The notes under the pieces: model-generated | What the model saw: the letters and a program-made list of their open reading frames with translations, nothing else | Told to the model about the DNA's origin: nothing | Database searches by the model: none | Assembly: GCF_900890705.1 (NCBI RefSeq) | Contig: NZ_CAAHFH010000001.1 | Location: 2,976,001 to 3,040,000, forward strand | Source: Pontiella sulfatireligans | GTDB taxonomy: Bacteria; Verrucomicrobiota; Kiritimatiellia; Kiritimatiellales; Pontiellaceae | Length of the DNA stretch: 64,000 bases | Direction of reading: 5' to 3' | Position numbers and translations under genes: made by a program | Shown here: positions 16,472-26,700 of the stretch, in pieces | How the letters are laid out: each line of letters opens with the position of its first letter | How positions within the stretch are numbered: position 1 is the stretch's first letter

Positions 16472-17142
16472 ACAGCCTTGCAATAGTTGTCTTGGGCGGT
16501 CTTCCGCAAATCGGAAACCGCCGGCTTCATGTCGTCCTGCTTAAAAAGATACGAGCCCGCCACAAACAGATTGACCCCGCAGGCCGCGGCGCGTTCAACC
16601 GTTGTGTTGTCAATGCCGCCGTCGATGGCAATATCCACCCAATCCGCCATCCGGCGAATCACGGCCACCTTCCCTTCTACATAGGAGAGGTATTTCTGTC
16701 CGCCAAAGCCCGGATGCACCGACATCACCAGCACCTCGTCCACCCAGCGGTTTTCCAGGCATTCAAAAATGCTCTCCACCGGCGTTTCCGGATTCAACGT
16801 AATCGCAGGTCGCTTGCCCAGCGCACGGATGGCCGCCAGCGTCTCCCGAACATCGCACTTCGATTCGATATGGATCTGAATCGTGTCCGATCCTGCCTCG
16901 GCAAACGCCTTAATGTGGTTTTGCGGCTGCGTCACCATCAGATGCACGTTTTGCGGAATCTGAACCGCTGCAACCGACATTTTAACCACATCCGGCCCAA
17001 AACTGATGTTCGGCACAAACACGCCGTCCATCACATCCACATGGATCTGATCCGCCCCCGCCGCTTCCGCTCGCGCGCAACCTTCGGCCAATCGGCCAAA
17101 GTCGGCGGCTAGAATGGATGGCATAATCTGAATATCCGGCAT
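16468..17142 (-). CDS. rpe: Ribulose-phosphate 3-epimerase
   Basis: Interconverts ribulose 5-phosphate and xylulose 5-phosphate in the pentose phosphate pathway. The 224-residue TIM barrel shows IMPSILAADFGRL, IHVDVMDGVFVPNISFG (metal-binding His and Asp), VHLMV, VMSVHPGFGGQKY and IAIDGGI with the phosphate loop VAGSYLF. I set the start at 17142 because AAGGGAA precedes it. It is first in an rpe-lepA-lepB run and is translationally coupled to lepA. Confidence 0.95.
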   Translation of the reverse strand: MPDIQIMPSILAADFGRLAEGCARAEAAGADQIHVDVMDGVFVPNISFGPDVVKMSVAAVQIPQNVHLMVTQPQNHIKAFAEAGSDTIQIHIESKCDVRETLAAIRALGKRPAITLNPETPVESIFECLENRWVDEVLVMSVHPGFGGQKYLSYVEGKVAVIRRMADWVDIAIDGGIDNTTVERAAACGVNLFVAGSYLFKQDDMKPAVSDLRKTAQDNYCKAV

Positions 17143-17275
17143 TTTGCTCGTTCCCTTGAAAAAATGAACGCAGAAGCTACCCAACCCCGCTCCAAAGGTC
17201 AAGGTTCCACACCTTCAGCAAATGGACTCCTGCAAAAGGAAAAAAGCGAGCCTCTCAAATGTTCGCATTTTCTTG

Positions 17276-17303
17276 CTAGATTCCCATTAAGATTTTGTTA
17301 GGT
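17276..17303 (+). promoter_or_regulatory. Candidate Pho box upstream of first Na/Pi symporter
   Basis: Three motifs CTAGAT (17276), TTAAGA (17287) and TTAGGT (17298) start exactly 11 bases apart, fitting YTAR plus seven free bases. The same 11-base phasing occurs upstream of four other genes in this phosphate region. It ends about 40 bases before the start codon. The match is weaker than at pstS. Confidence 0.6.
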
Positions 17304-17344
17304 TCACCGCGCATTCCAAAAACAACCAGAACCGGGAGAGGATA

Positions 17345-19060
17345 ATGAACGTAAGTTTCCTGCAAATTGCACTAAATGTAGTGGGAGGATTGGGTATTTT
17401 CCTCCTGGGAATGAAACACATGTCGGAAGGCCTTCAGGCTGTATCCGGCGACCGTTTGCGCAAAATTATCAGCGTCGCCACCAACAACCGGGTCATGGGT
17501 GTGCTCATGGGCATTCTGGTTACCTGTCTGGTACAATCCAGTTCGGTTACCACCGTAATGGTTGTCGGCTTTGTTAACTCCGCCATCATGAACCTGATGC
17601 AGGCCATCGGCGTCATTCTCGGAGCAAACATCGGCACAACGATTACCGGCTGGATTCTGGTGCTGAACATTGGCAAATGGGGACTTCCAATCCTTGGAAT
17701 TGCAGCATTCTTTTTCCTCTTCTCTAAAAGCGAGCGTATCCGCTATATCGGCATGACCATTATGGGCATCGGCATGGTCTTCTTCGGACTTGAACTGATG
17801 AAGAACGGATTTAAGCCACTACGCTCCATGGAAGAATTCAGCGCCTGGTTCCAAACCTTTCACATCACGTTGGATGGAGGAATTTTCGCAGCATATGGTG
17901 ACATCATCAAATGCGCCCTCGTCGGGATGGTGCTGACTATGATTGTGCAGTCTTCTTCGGCAACACTGGGCATCACGATCGGCCTTGCAGCCACCGGTGT
18001 GATTGAGTTCCAAACCGCCGCCGCCCTAGTGATGGGCGAAAACATCGGAACCACCATAACTGCCCTATTAGCCTCTATCGGCACAACAACCAATGCCAAA
18101 CGGGCGGCCTATGCCCACTTCTTCTTTAATGTTCTGGGAACCATCTGGTTTATTGCCCTATTCCCGATTGCCATAAAAGGGCTTTCGGCCCTGGTTGCCT
18201 CCAAAACCGGATTTAACCCACTGGACATCAGTATTGATTCGATGGATGAAAAGGAGTTCGGACTGGTCATTACCTCAGGAATTGCTCTTACTCACACCAC
18301 GTTCAACGTGGCGAACGTGCTTATCTTCCTGCCATTCATCGGCTTTCTGGCCAAATTTGTTACCTGGTTGGCTCCGGAAAAAGAGACGAAAGAATCCGCA
18401 CACCTCACCTATCTGGATATTCGCATGCTCGACACCCCGACATTGGGTATTGTTCAGTCGCAGGGACAGCTCAACTTCATGGCTGAGAGCGTGGAAGGCA
18501 TGATGGATCAGTTGAAGGAATGTCTCGGCGGAAAGGCAACGACAGCAATCGAAAGCAAAATTTTCCACCGCGAGGAAATCCTCGACAACGTCCAGAAGGA
18601 AATCTTCCTGTTTCTCAGCAATATGGTTTCGGGACAGGTTCCGCACGAGGTCACCACCAAGGCCCATATGCAGATGCGTATCGCCGATGAATACGAGTCG
18701 CTCTCCGACTACATCGCAAACGTGCTAAAAGGGATCAAGAAAATGGAGCAAAACAAACTCCACCTCGACGGCCCCGCCAAAGACAAGCTGCTGGTGCTCC
18801 ACGAGAGGGTTGCTTCGTACATCGCTACGGTCGATCAGCACATGAAGGACGAAAACGCGGACCACCTTGCCTGGGCCAACACCGAAGGCGCGGCCATCGG
18901 GAAGCTCATGAAGGAAACGCGCCGCGAGCATCTCGCCCGCCTGCAGAAAGAGGAGGTTTCGCCCTACTTCAGCCTGGCCTACACCGACATGCTCAACTTC
19001 TACCGCCGCATGAAAGACCACGCCCTCAACATTGCAGAGGTGGTCTCAGGCGACAAATAA
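17345..19060 (+). CDS. Na/Pi cotransporter with C-terminal PhoU-like domain (first copy)
   Basis: An inner-membrane sodium-coupled phosphate importer of the NptA/YjbB type, 571 residues. The two inverted repeats of this family are seen as QSSSVTTVMVVGF (64-76) and QSSSATLGITIGLA (202 onward), each with a following GANIGTT or GENIGTT motif. About eight membrane segments fill residues 1-340. The remaining ~220 residues are helical, with repeated acidic patterns like PhoU (LSDYIANVLKGIKK, FYRRMKDHALNIAEVV). GGGAGAGG precedes the ATG. It is followed by a terminator and a close paralogue, and a Pho-box-like repeat lies upstream. Confidence 0.92.
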   Translation: MNVSFLQIALNVVGGLGIFLLGMKHMSEGLQAVSGDRLRKIISVATNNRVMGVLMGILVTCLVQSSSVTTVMVVGFVNSAIMNLMQAIGVILGANIGTTITGWILVLNIGKWGLPILGIAAFFFLFSKSERIRYIGMTIMGIGMVFFGLELMKNGFKPLRSMEEFSAWFQTFHITLDGGIFAAYGDIIKCALVGMVLTMIVQSSSATLGITIGLAATGVIEFQTAAALVMGENIGTTITALLASIGTTTNAKRAAYAHFFFNVLGTIWFIALFPIAIKGLSALVASKTGFNPLDISIDSMDEKEFGLVITSGIALTHTTFNVANVLIFLPFIGFLAKFVTWLAPEKETKESAHLTYLDIRMLDTPTLGIVQSQGQLNFMAESVEGMMDQLKECLGGKATTAIESKIFHREEILDNVQKEIFLFLSNMVSGQVPHEVTTKAHMQMRIADEYESLSDYIANVLKGIKKMEQNKLHLDGPAKDKLLVLHERVASYIATVDQHMKDENADHLAWANTEGAAIGKLMKETRREHLARLQKEEVSPYFSLAYTDMLNFYRRMKDHALNIAEVVSGDK

Positions 19061-19083
19061 GGAATAAACATTCCTGTTTACGC

Positions 19084-19116
19084 AAAGGCTCTTCCGGGAA
19101 CGGGAGAGCTTTTTTT
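19084..19116 (+). terminator. Terminator after first Na/Pi symporter
   Basis: GCTCTTCCG (19088-19096), loop GGAA, then CGGGAGAGC (19101-19109) and seven T. It begins 24 bases after the stop, so the two symporter genes are separate transcription units. Confidence 0.85.
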
Positions 19117-19156
19117 GCACCTGAGCCGTCCGCAATGGAAACGCCAGCATAATTGA

Positions 19157-19184
19157 TTAGCAAACGGTCAGGATTTTGTTAGTT
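19157..19184 (+). promoter_or_regulatory. Candidate Pho box upstream of second Na/Pi symporter
   Basis: TTAGCA (19157), TCAGGA (19168) and TTAGTT (19179) are spaced exactly 11 bases apart. The stretch from the third repeat to GCGCATT downstream is similar to that before the first symporter (ATTTTGTTAG, then GCGCATT), with the same distance to GCATT (13 bases from the last repeat start), suggesting shared control or a duplicated promoter. Confidence 0.6.
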
Positions 19185-19215
19185 TCTTTGCGCATTTTCA
19201 ACTGCGGGGGAAAGC

Positions 19216-20892
19216 ATGGAGTGGCACGCGATTCAGGATATCCTTTTCAAGGTCGTCGGGGGACTCGGCATCTTTTTGCTGGGCATGAAATACATGTCGG
19301 AAGGCATGCAGGCCGTGGCCGGGAGCCGCCTGCGCAAGATGATCAGCGCCGTAACCGACAACCGCTTCGCCGCGTGCGCGATCGGCACCCTGATTACCGG
19401 CATTGTCCAGTCGAGCTCGGTAACCACGGTGATGGTGGTCGGATTCGTGAACAGCGGTGTCATGACCCTGATGCAGGCGATCGGCGTAATTCTCGGCGCA
19501 AACATCGGCACAACCGTAACCGCTTGGATCATTGCGCTTAAGATCGGAAAATTCGGGCTGCCCGTGCTTGGAGTGGCTGTCTTTTTCTTCCTGTTTTCCA
19601 AAAAGGAGCGCGTGCGCTACACCGCCATGGCACTGTTGGGCGTGGGCATGGTTTTCTTCGGACTCCAGACCATGGGCGGCGCATTCAAAACCCCGGAAGT
19701 CAACGAATACCTCAGACAGGCCTTTTCCGTCATGAACGGAACCACGATCCCGGGCGTGCTTAAATGCGCCTTCTTCGGCTGCTTGGCCACTATGATCGTG
19801 CAGTCCTCCTCGGCCACGATCGGCGTAACGATTGTTTTAGCGCAAGGGGGCATCATCGACTTCGGCACGGCGGCGGCGCTGGTGCTCGGCCTGAACATCG
19901 GCACCACCATCACCGCCTTCCTCGCCTCCATCGGCACCTCTACCAACGCCAAACGCGCGGCCTACGCCCACATTATCTTCAACGTCATCGGAACACTCTG
20001 GCTCATCCCCATCTTTTTTTCCTATGTAAAAGGCATCGACTGGATCTTCGGCCACGTCCATGGGTTCATGGCAAAGAATCCCGAGATGGCCGACGACGTC
20101 ACGGCAAAGATCGCCTTGGTGCACACGGGCTTCAACCTCATCAATACCATCATCTTCCTGCCGCTAATGAAACCGCTCGCCCGCTTGGTTGAATGGCTCG
20201 TCCCCGAAAAGAAGGCCGACGAAATCAACCACCTCGCCTACTTCGACGTCCGCATGCTCGACACGCCGGCGCTCGGCATCGTGCAGTCGAAAAAACAAGT
20301 GCTATTCATGGCGGAGAGCGTCGAAAAGATGGCGGAATGGCTTGGCGAAGTGCTTGCCAGCAACGAGCAGCTCGACGAGCTTGAAAGCAAGATTTTCCAC
20401 TACGAAGGCATTCTCGACAACGTGCAGAAGGAAATCGTGGTATTCCTGAGCGAAATGATGACGGGCCAAGTGACGCACGATGTGATGGAAGAGGCGCGTC
20501 GCCAAATGCGCTTGGCCGATGAGCTCGAAAGCCTTAGCGACTACCTCATGAATGTCCTCAAAGGGCATGTGAAACTGCGGACCAACCAGCTGACGGTCTC
20601 GGAAAAAGGCCGCGCAGAACTTATTGACCTGCACAACAAGGTCTTCGATTACATTAAGATGGTAAACAATGCCGAGCGCAACGAAAACAAGGATATCCTT
20701 GGCCGGGCGCAGACCGACAGCGATGTCATCACGCGCCAAATGAAGGAATACCGGCGCCTGCACCTGCTGCGTCTATCGGAAAGCAAGTCCTCCCCGCTGC
20801 ACAGCCTGGTCTTCACCGACATGCTCAACGACTACCGCCGCATGAAAGACCATGCCCTCAATATTGCCGAAGTCGTGGCCGGGGAAAAATAG
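19216..20892 (+). CDS. Na/Pi cotransporter with C-terminal PhoU-like domain (second copy)
   Basis: A paralogue of the upstream gene, 558 residues, with the same architecture: QSSSVTTVMVVGF and QSSSATIGVTIVLA in the two transport repeats, GANIGTT and GLNIGTT motifs, and a helical PhoU-like C-terminus ending YRRMKDHALNIAEVVAGEK. The two proteins agree over most of their length, including identical stretches such as LDTPALGIVQSKKQ against LDTPTLGIVQSQGQ, so they arose by tandem duplication. GGGGGAAAGC precedes the ATG. It has its own Pho-box-like repeat. Confidence 0.92.
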   Translation: MEWHAIQDILFKVVGGLGIFLLGMKYMSEGMQAVAGSRLRKMISAVTDNRFAACAIGTLITGIVQSSSVTTVMVVGFVNSGVMTLMQAIGVILGANIGTTVTAWIIALKIGKFGLPVLGVAVFFFLFSKKERVRYTAMALLGVGMVFFGLQTMGGAFKTPEVNEYLRQAFSVMNGTTIPGVLKCAFFGCLATMIVQSSSATIGVTIVLAQGGIIDFGTAAALVLGLNIGTTITAFLASIGTSTNAKRAAYAHIIFNVIGTLWLIPIFFSYVKGIDWIFGHVHGFMAKNPEMADDVTAKIALVHTGFNLINTIIFLPLMKPLARLVEWLVPEKKADEINHLAYFDVRMLDTPALGIVQSKKQVLFMAESVEKMAEWLGEVLASNEQLDELESKIFHYEGILDNVQKEIVVFLSEMMTGQVTHDVMEEARRQMRLADELESLSDYLMNVLKGHVKLRTNQLTVSEKGRAELIDLHNKVFDYIKMVNNAERNENKDILGRAQTDSDVITRQMKEYRRLHLLRLSESKSSPLHSLVFTDMLNDYRRMKDHALNIAEVVAGEK

Positions 20893-20961
20893 CCGGATGC
20901 ACCCTCCCCATAAAAAGCCCCCGCCCACACTTCTCAAACATTAAACACTGCCCACTAATAT

Positions 20962-20989
20962 CTAACGGCCTCCTAATACTCTCCTAACA
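20962..20989 (+). promoter_or_regulatory. Candidate Pho box upstream of porin
   Basis: CTAACG (20962), CTAATA (20973) and CTAACA (20984) start exactly 11 bases apart; an additional CTAATA at 20955 is out of phase. The last two repeats resemble those before pstS (CTCCTAACATT in both). It lies about 140 bases upstream of the porin start. Confidence 0.72.
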
Positions 20990-21131
20990 TTCGGAATTTA
21001 CTTTTTCGCACATGCAAAGGAAAAAACTGGAATGGCGAGCTCGGAATCTCCGGGACTGAAAAGGTGCCTTCCGCTTTCCTTTGCTGCACATTTATAACGA
21101 AACGTATAACTCCAACGAGAGGATGAATAAG

Positions 21132-22301
21132 ATGAATAAAAAACACATAGCTATCATAGCACTCGGCCTTGCGGTATCCGCATCGGCCGCATTTGCAGAA
21201 GAAGCAGTCGCACAGGTTCCCGCAGAAGCGGCCGAAGCGGCCTCCGAAGAGTCGATTTACGACAAAATATGGGGTGCGGCTGAATTATACAAAAACAACG
21301 ACGGAAAAGTTCTCCAAAGCCTGGCCTTTACCGGACGCTTGCAGGGCGACGCCGTCAACTTCCAAAACGAAGACTCCTCCCATGACGATACAGACTGGAG
21401 ACGTCTGCGCCTCGGTTTCAAAGCCAAGGTATTCGACGATTTCACCCTGCATAGTGAAATGGACCTGAACATGAACGAAGCAGACTCCGACTCATGGGAT
21501 AAATTCTACAAACGCCTGACCGACTCCTACCTTAAATGGGCCCCTTCCAAAGATTTGAGCCTAAAAGTGGGCAAACAGTCCGCCGGCTTCACCCTCGACG
21601 GTGCAACCTCGTCCAAAAAGCTCATCGTTCCGGAACGCAGCATCGTGGCCCGAAACATCTGGTTCGGCACCGAGTATTTCACCGGCGCATCCGTGACGGG
21701 GAAAAACAATGATTGGTCCTACAACGTAGGCGGTTTTTCGTCCAGCGGCGAAGATGAGTTCGGCCACTTTGACAGCGGCTACTTTGCCCTGCTGTCCGCC
21801 GGCCACACGATCGGAGAGGATGGATCGCTTCGCCTCGACTACGTGTATAACGACCCGGATTACAGCACCGACTACAGCGTGGGCACCAGAAACCTCAAAC
21901 ATGTTGTCTCCCTCGTCTATAAAGACATGCTGAACGAAAAGCTTGGATTCTGGTCCGACATTTCCTGGGCGCAGGGCATCTCCGGCCAAAGCGATCTGGT
22001 CGGCATCGACCTCATGCCTTTCTACAACTTAACCGAAGAGCTTCAGTTGGTTCTTCAGTATGCCGGCGTTTCCAGTCTGAACAACAAATCGGATGTCAAC
22101 ATGGCGCGCTATGCCAGCAAGAATTCCGGTCAGAAGGTTGAAACAGCGCACAACCTGCTGCTGGGCTTCAACTGGTACCTCTACGGCCACAAGCTGAAAT
22201 GGCAGAATGCGATCGAATACAACCACGGCGACCGCTTGGCTGACGGAGGAGGCACCTACAAAGGATACGGCCTCACCTCCGGACTCCGCCTCAGCTGGTA
22301 A
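21132..22301 (+). CDS. Phosphate-selective-type porin (OprO/OprP-like)
   Basis: An outer-membrane beta-barrel of about 389 residues. The start at 21132 gives a normal signal peptide (MNKKHIAIIALGLAVSASAAFA) and has GAGG nine bases upstream; an upstream ATG at 21123 is less likely. The mature protein has alternating hydrophobic strands such as LRLGFKAKVFDDFTLHSEMDLNMNE and WAPSKDLSLKVGKQSAGFTLDG, and ends GLTSGLRLSW with a terminal aromatic residue as barrels do. The LKVGKQ pattern is characteristic of the porin O/P family. Gene position and the upstream Pho-box-like repeat support anion, probably phosphate, uptake; specificity is inferred. Confidence 0.8.
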   Translation: MNKKHIAIIALGLAVSASAAFAEEAVAQVPAEAAEAASEESIYDKIWGAAELYKNNDGKVLQSLAFTGRLQGDAVNFQNEDSSHDDTDWRRLRLGFKAKVFDDFTLHSEMDLNMNEADSDSWDKFYKRLTDSYLKWAPSKDLSLKVGKQSAGFTLDGATSSKKLIVPERSIVARNIWFGTEYFTGASVTGKNNDWSYNVGGFSSSGEDEFGHFDSGYFALLSAGHTIGEDGSLRLDYVYNDPDYSTDYSVGTRNLKHVVSLVYKDMLNEKLGFWSDISWAQGISGQSDLVGIDLMPFYNLTEELQLVLQYAGVSSLNNKSDVNMARYASKNSGQKVETAHNLLLGFNWYLYGHKLKWQNAIEYNHGDRLADGGGTYKGYGLTSGLRLSW

Positions 22302-22330
22302 GGCGACGCGCACACCGCACAACCGAATCA

Positions 22331-22357
22331 GGGGCTCCCATCCGGGAGCCCTTTTTT
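22331..22357 (+). terminator. Terminator after porin
   Basis: GGGCTCCC, loop ATCC, GGGAGCCC followed by six T. A very strong hairpin about 30 bases after the porin stop. Confidence 0.92.
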
Positions 22358-22687
22358 GTTTCACAAACCAGCAGATCGAAAGTCGGTTCCACAGAGATTC
22401 CCTCCATTATGTTTGCATGAGGAAAAACTTGTGCACCATGGCCGGCGAAAACACCGGCCCTCCGCACTTCTGGAGCGCTCCTCCGCTCCCTTGAAGAAAT
22501 CTTAACAATGCCGTTTTCACTCTATTACAGGGGTTTATTCCAATTTTATGTAAATTCCGCCTTATTCTGTCCATCTTTCAGCATCCAGCGACGTTCTCAC
22601 TAGCAATACATGATAATATTTGTCATATTTTGCTTTTTCATCTTTTTTACGATGAAAAGAATCCATCCAACGCCAGGAGAGATACAA
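22358..22687 (+). other. Leader region of the RND operon with two inverted repeats
   Basis: No gene is seen here. A GGCCGG/CCGGCC hairpin lies near 22440-22460. ATGATAATATTTGTCAT (22610-22626) is a near-perfect palindrome with one mismatch, a plausible repressor site 60 bases before the operon start. TTTTTCATC (22634-22642) and GATGAAAAG (22651-22659) form a second inverted repeat. I found no set of three 11-base YTAR repeats here, unlike the flanking genes. Confidence 0.5.
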
Positions 22688-23734
22688 ATGGAAAAGACCA
22701 TCCTTACAGCAGCAGGCATTCTCGCCGGCACACTGGCTTACGCCGCCGCGCCCGTGGAACTTGTACCCGTCCAAAAGAAGGATCTGGCCGTCACCACCAC
22801 CCAGCCCGTCAGCATCGAGGCCTTCCACACGGCCAGCATCGGCACCCGTGTTACCGGCTATGTGAAAGCCGTGCTCGTCGATATCGGCTCCCCTGTCAAG
22901 GCCGGACAGCCCATGGTGGCGATCGACGCCCCCGAGCTCGTCGCCGCCGTGAACGTGCTGCAAGCCGAGATCAAAGATCGCGAAGCCGCCCTCGCCGCCG
23001 CGCAGTCCGAACAAAAGCGGGTGAAAGCACTGGCCGACAAAGGCTCCATCACGGAAAAGGCGGCTCAAGAGGCCGATCTTCGCCTTCAGCAAGCCGCGGC
23101 GGCAAAAAGCGTCTCCGAGGCCAAGCTCGCAGAAGCCGAGCAAATGCTGGCCTATTCCAGCATTCCCGCCCCGTTTGACGGCGTTGTATCCATCCGCAGC
23201 GTCGACCCCGGCGATCTCGTTGCCGCCGACTCCGGCGCCGTACTCATCGAGGTCGCACAGCTCTCCTCCTTGCGCGTCGTCACCTACATCCCCGAGCGCG
23301 AAGCCGTCTGGCTCAACAACGGCGACCGCGTATCGCTGAGCTTCGATGCCTACCCCGGCCAGACGTTTTCAGCCAAAATTTCGCGTTCCGCCGGCGTGCT
23401 CGACAGCACAACCCGTCGCATGCGCACCGAAATCGACCTCGACAATGCACAAGGCCTGCTCTTCCCCGGCATGTATGGAAAAGTAACCGTTGAACTCGAA
23501 TACCGGCGCGACGCCCTCGTCCTGCCGGCCGGATCCGTTCGGCTGAACGACGGCGCACCGCACGTCTACGCCGTTGAAAACGGCACCGTCAAACGCCTGC
23601 CCGTTGCAACGGGAACCGATACGGGCACACAGATTGAAATCATTTCCGGGCTTTCGGGCAGCGAACAGATCGTGGCCAACAGCATTGGCCGCCTGCGCGA
23701 TGGCGACGCCGTAACCGTCAAGAGCCGCAACTAA
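22688..23734 (+). CDS. RND efflux periplasmic adaptor (membrane fusion protein)
   Basis: A periplasmic adaptor of 348 residues linking an RND pump to its outer-membrane channel. MEKTILTAAGILAGTLAYAAAP is a signal peptide. The barrel-sandwich half motifs are GTRVTGYVKAVLVDIGSPVKAGQPMVAIDAPEL and, after a helical hairpin (about 85-145), IPAPFDGVVSIRSVDPGDLVAADSG. The start at 22688 has AGGAGA upstream and gives the signal peptide; the open frame runs 26 codons further upstream. It is first of three genes with tight spacing. Confidence 0.92.
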   Translation: MEKTILTAAGILAGTLAYAAAPVELVPVQKKDLAVTTTQPVSIEAFHTASIGTRVTGYVKAVLVDIGSPVKAGQPMVAIDAPELVAAVNVLQAEIKDREAALAAAQSEQKRVKALADKGSITEKAAQEADLRLQQAAAAKSVSEAKLAEAEQMLAYSSIPAPFDGVVSIRSVDPGDLVAADSGAVLIEVAQLSSLRVVTYIPEREAVWLNNGDRVSLSFDAYPGQTFSAKISRSAGVLDSTTRRMRTEIDLDNAQGLLFPGMYGKVTVELEYRRDALVLPAGSVRLNDGAPHVYAVENGTVKRLPVATGTDTGTQIEIISGLSGSEQIVANSIGRLRDGDAVTVKSRN

Positions 23735-23747
23735 CCGGGAATTTCCA

Positions 23748-26700
23748 ATGCTTGTAAAATTTTCTCTTAAAAACTCCTATGCCGTTCTGGCGGCGGTGCT
23801 GGCGCTCGCCTTCCTCGGCTTTGCGGTCTACCCAAAGATTCCGACGGACATCCTGCCCAATTTCAATAAACCGGTGGTGATGAGCTACTATTCCTATCCC
23901 GGCCTCCCTACCGGCGAAATGGAAAAGTCGGTCTCCTCCCGCGTCGAGCGCGCCCTGACCCTCGCCGGCAAGCGCGAATCCATCGAAGCGCGCATCCTGC
24001 CGGGCGCGGCGCTCATCAAGGTTACCTTCCAGGCCGGCGCCGATCCGGGGCAGGCCATGAACGACATCATCAACTATGAAATGAGCGACCTCTTCCACCT
24101 GCCGCCCGGCATCGAGGTTCCGTTCACGATGCGTTCCGAGCCCGGCAACATGCCGGTGCTGCTTGCCGCCATCAGCGGCGAAGGGCTGAGCGAAACCGAG
24201 CTCTACAAAATCGGCTACTATGCCGTGCGCAACAAAATGGGCGGACTCAAGGGCGTACAGATCCCCCATCCGTTCGGCGGCAAGTTCCGCCAGATGATGA
24301 TTTATGTTGATCCCGACAAGCTCGCCTCCCACCACCTCTCCGCCGACGACGTCGTTAAGGCGATGGAAAAGGCCAACCTCGTGATGGCCGGCGGAACCGT
24401 CAAGATGGGCGCGCTCGACTACCAGGTGCATCCCGTCAACACCCTGCTGACCACGGCCGACATCGACAACGTTCCCGTCGCCGTGCGCAACGGCCAAACG
24501 ATCTACATCAAGGACATCGGCTACACCAAAGACGACGCCGCGCTGCAATACAACATTGTCCGCGTGAACGGCCTCCGCTCGGTCTACTGCCCGCTCCTGC
24601 GCGAACCCGGCGAAAACACCGTGCAGGTCGTCGACCGCATCCGCGAAGGCATCGCCGCCGAAGTGCCCAACATGAAGGCCCGCGGCGACATTCCGGAATC
24701 GACCGAAATCACGCTCGTGAGCGACCAGTCCACCTACATCCGCCAAGCGATGTCCGGCCTTCAGAAGCAGATTCTGCTCGGCGCACTGCTCGTGGTCGTG
24801 ATTGTTGTGCTGTTCCTGCGCAAGCTGCGCCCGTCGATCGCTGTATTGCTCATGCTCCCGCTCTCGCTGCTTTCGGGCATCCTCGGCTTCTACTTCACCG
24901 GCGAAACACTCAATGTGATGACCATCGGCGGTCTGGCCCTCGCGGTCGGCACCGTGGTCGACGCCGGCATCGTGGTGGTGGAAAACATCATGCGCCACCG
25001 CTCCATGGGCAAAAACGCCGTCGATGCGGCACGCGACGGAGCCGAAGAGGTTTCCATGCCGGTCCTCGCCGGCATCGTCACCACTCTGGCGGTCTTCATC
25101 CCCGCCCTCTTCCTGTCCGGCATGATCAAGTTTCTCTTCCTCCCGCTGGCGGCGGCCGCCGTGCTGACCATTGCCGCGTCCTATGTCATCGCCATGACGG
25201 TCGCGCCCGCCTTTTGCGCGCGCTTCCTTGGAAAGAACGGCAGCGAAACCCGCGTTGAACACAATCTGGAAGAGCGCATGTCCGAGCCCGCCACCTTCTA
25301 CCAAAAGCTGCTCTCCAAAGCGATGAAGTCGCGCTGGCTCACCATCGCCGTGATCGGCGGCGTTTCCCTGGCCTGCTTCCTCCTGCTTCCAATGGTTGGA
25401 AGCGAACTCTTCCCTGCAGTGGATGCCGGGTCGTTCGAGATCCGGGTCAAGACCGCGCCGGGCACCCGGCTGGAAAACACCGAAGCCCTCGTTGCCAGAA
25501 TTGAGGAGCATATACAGAAAACCATTCTGAAGGACGACATTAAGTCGATCATTTCAAACATCGGCATGCCGGTCGGCAAAGGCGCGGGCTTTTCCACCGT
25601 GCTCAGTTCAAACTCCGGCCCCGATACCTCCTTCCTGATCGTCAACCTTCAGGACAAAGGCCGGAAGAAGAGTGTGATGGACTATGTCAGTGAACTGCGG
25701 GAAGGGCTTGCCGAAGCCTTCCCGCACGAAAAGTTCCTCTTCGTAACCGGCGGCATCATTAATGCCACACTCAACGAAGGCGTTGCCGCTCCGATCGATA
25801 TCCAGATTGCCGCGGGCACGCTCGAAGCTTGCCGCGCCACCGCCGAAAAGATCGAACGGGCCGTCAAGGATGTTCCCGGCGCTGCGGACGTGCAGATTGC
25901 ACAGGCGCTGGACTATCCGCAGCTCGACATCGACGTCGACCGTGCCAAAGCAGCGCTCTACGGCCTTACGCAGGATGATGTGGCCCGCAATGTCGTGACC
26001 GCCTATGGATCGAGCATCGGCCTTAGCCGCATGATCTGGATCGACAAGGGCGGCGTCGATTTCTTTATCGGCATCCAGTACGAGGACAACGAAATCGAGT
26101 CGATCGAAGAGCTGAAGAATATTCCGCTGCCGGTTGAGATCGACGGCAGACATGCCTCGGTTCCGCTCTCAAGCGTTGCCACCATCCGCCGCGTGAACAT
26201 TCCCGGCGAGATTGCCCACTACAACATGTCGCGGGTGAACGACGTCTATGTGAACGTCGAAGGGCGCGATCTGGGCTCGGTGGTGAAGGATGTCGAAAAG
26301 GTGCTGGCCGGCATCGAGCTGCCCAACGGCGTGACGGTCAACCTGCGCGGCCCGGTGCAGTCGATGCGCGATGGCGCGTCGTCGCTGGGCTTCGGATTGC
26401 TTACGGCGATTGTACTGGTCTTCCTGGTGCTGATGGCGCAGTTCCGCTCGTTCTCTGAACCGCTGATCATCATGCTGGCCGTCCCGCTGGCGCTTTCGGG
26501 CGTGGCGGCGGCGCTGTTCATCACCGGAACCTACATTAACATTCAGTCGCTAATGGGCTCGCTGATGCTCGTCGGCGTGGTGGTGAACAACTCGATCCTG
26601 CTGGTGGAATTTGCCAACAAGCAGATGGATAAGGGGCACAGCCCATTCGAAGCGGCCTATGAGGCGGCGTGTGTTCGTCTGCGCCCGATCCTGATGACGT

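Noticed and set aside
22502-22549. Possible Pho box before the RND operon (TTAACA at 22502; TTAT at 22535 and 22546)
   Set aside because: Only one 11-base step is seen and a third phased motif is missing, so it does not meet the pattern of the other five arrays.
23718-25511. A 597-codon open frame on the minus strand across the RND permease
   Set aside because: It mirrors the RND gene, which has full family motifs; the antisense product is His/Asp/Gly-rich without known motifs.
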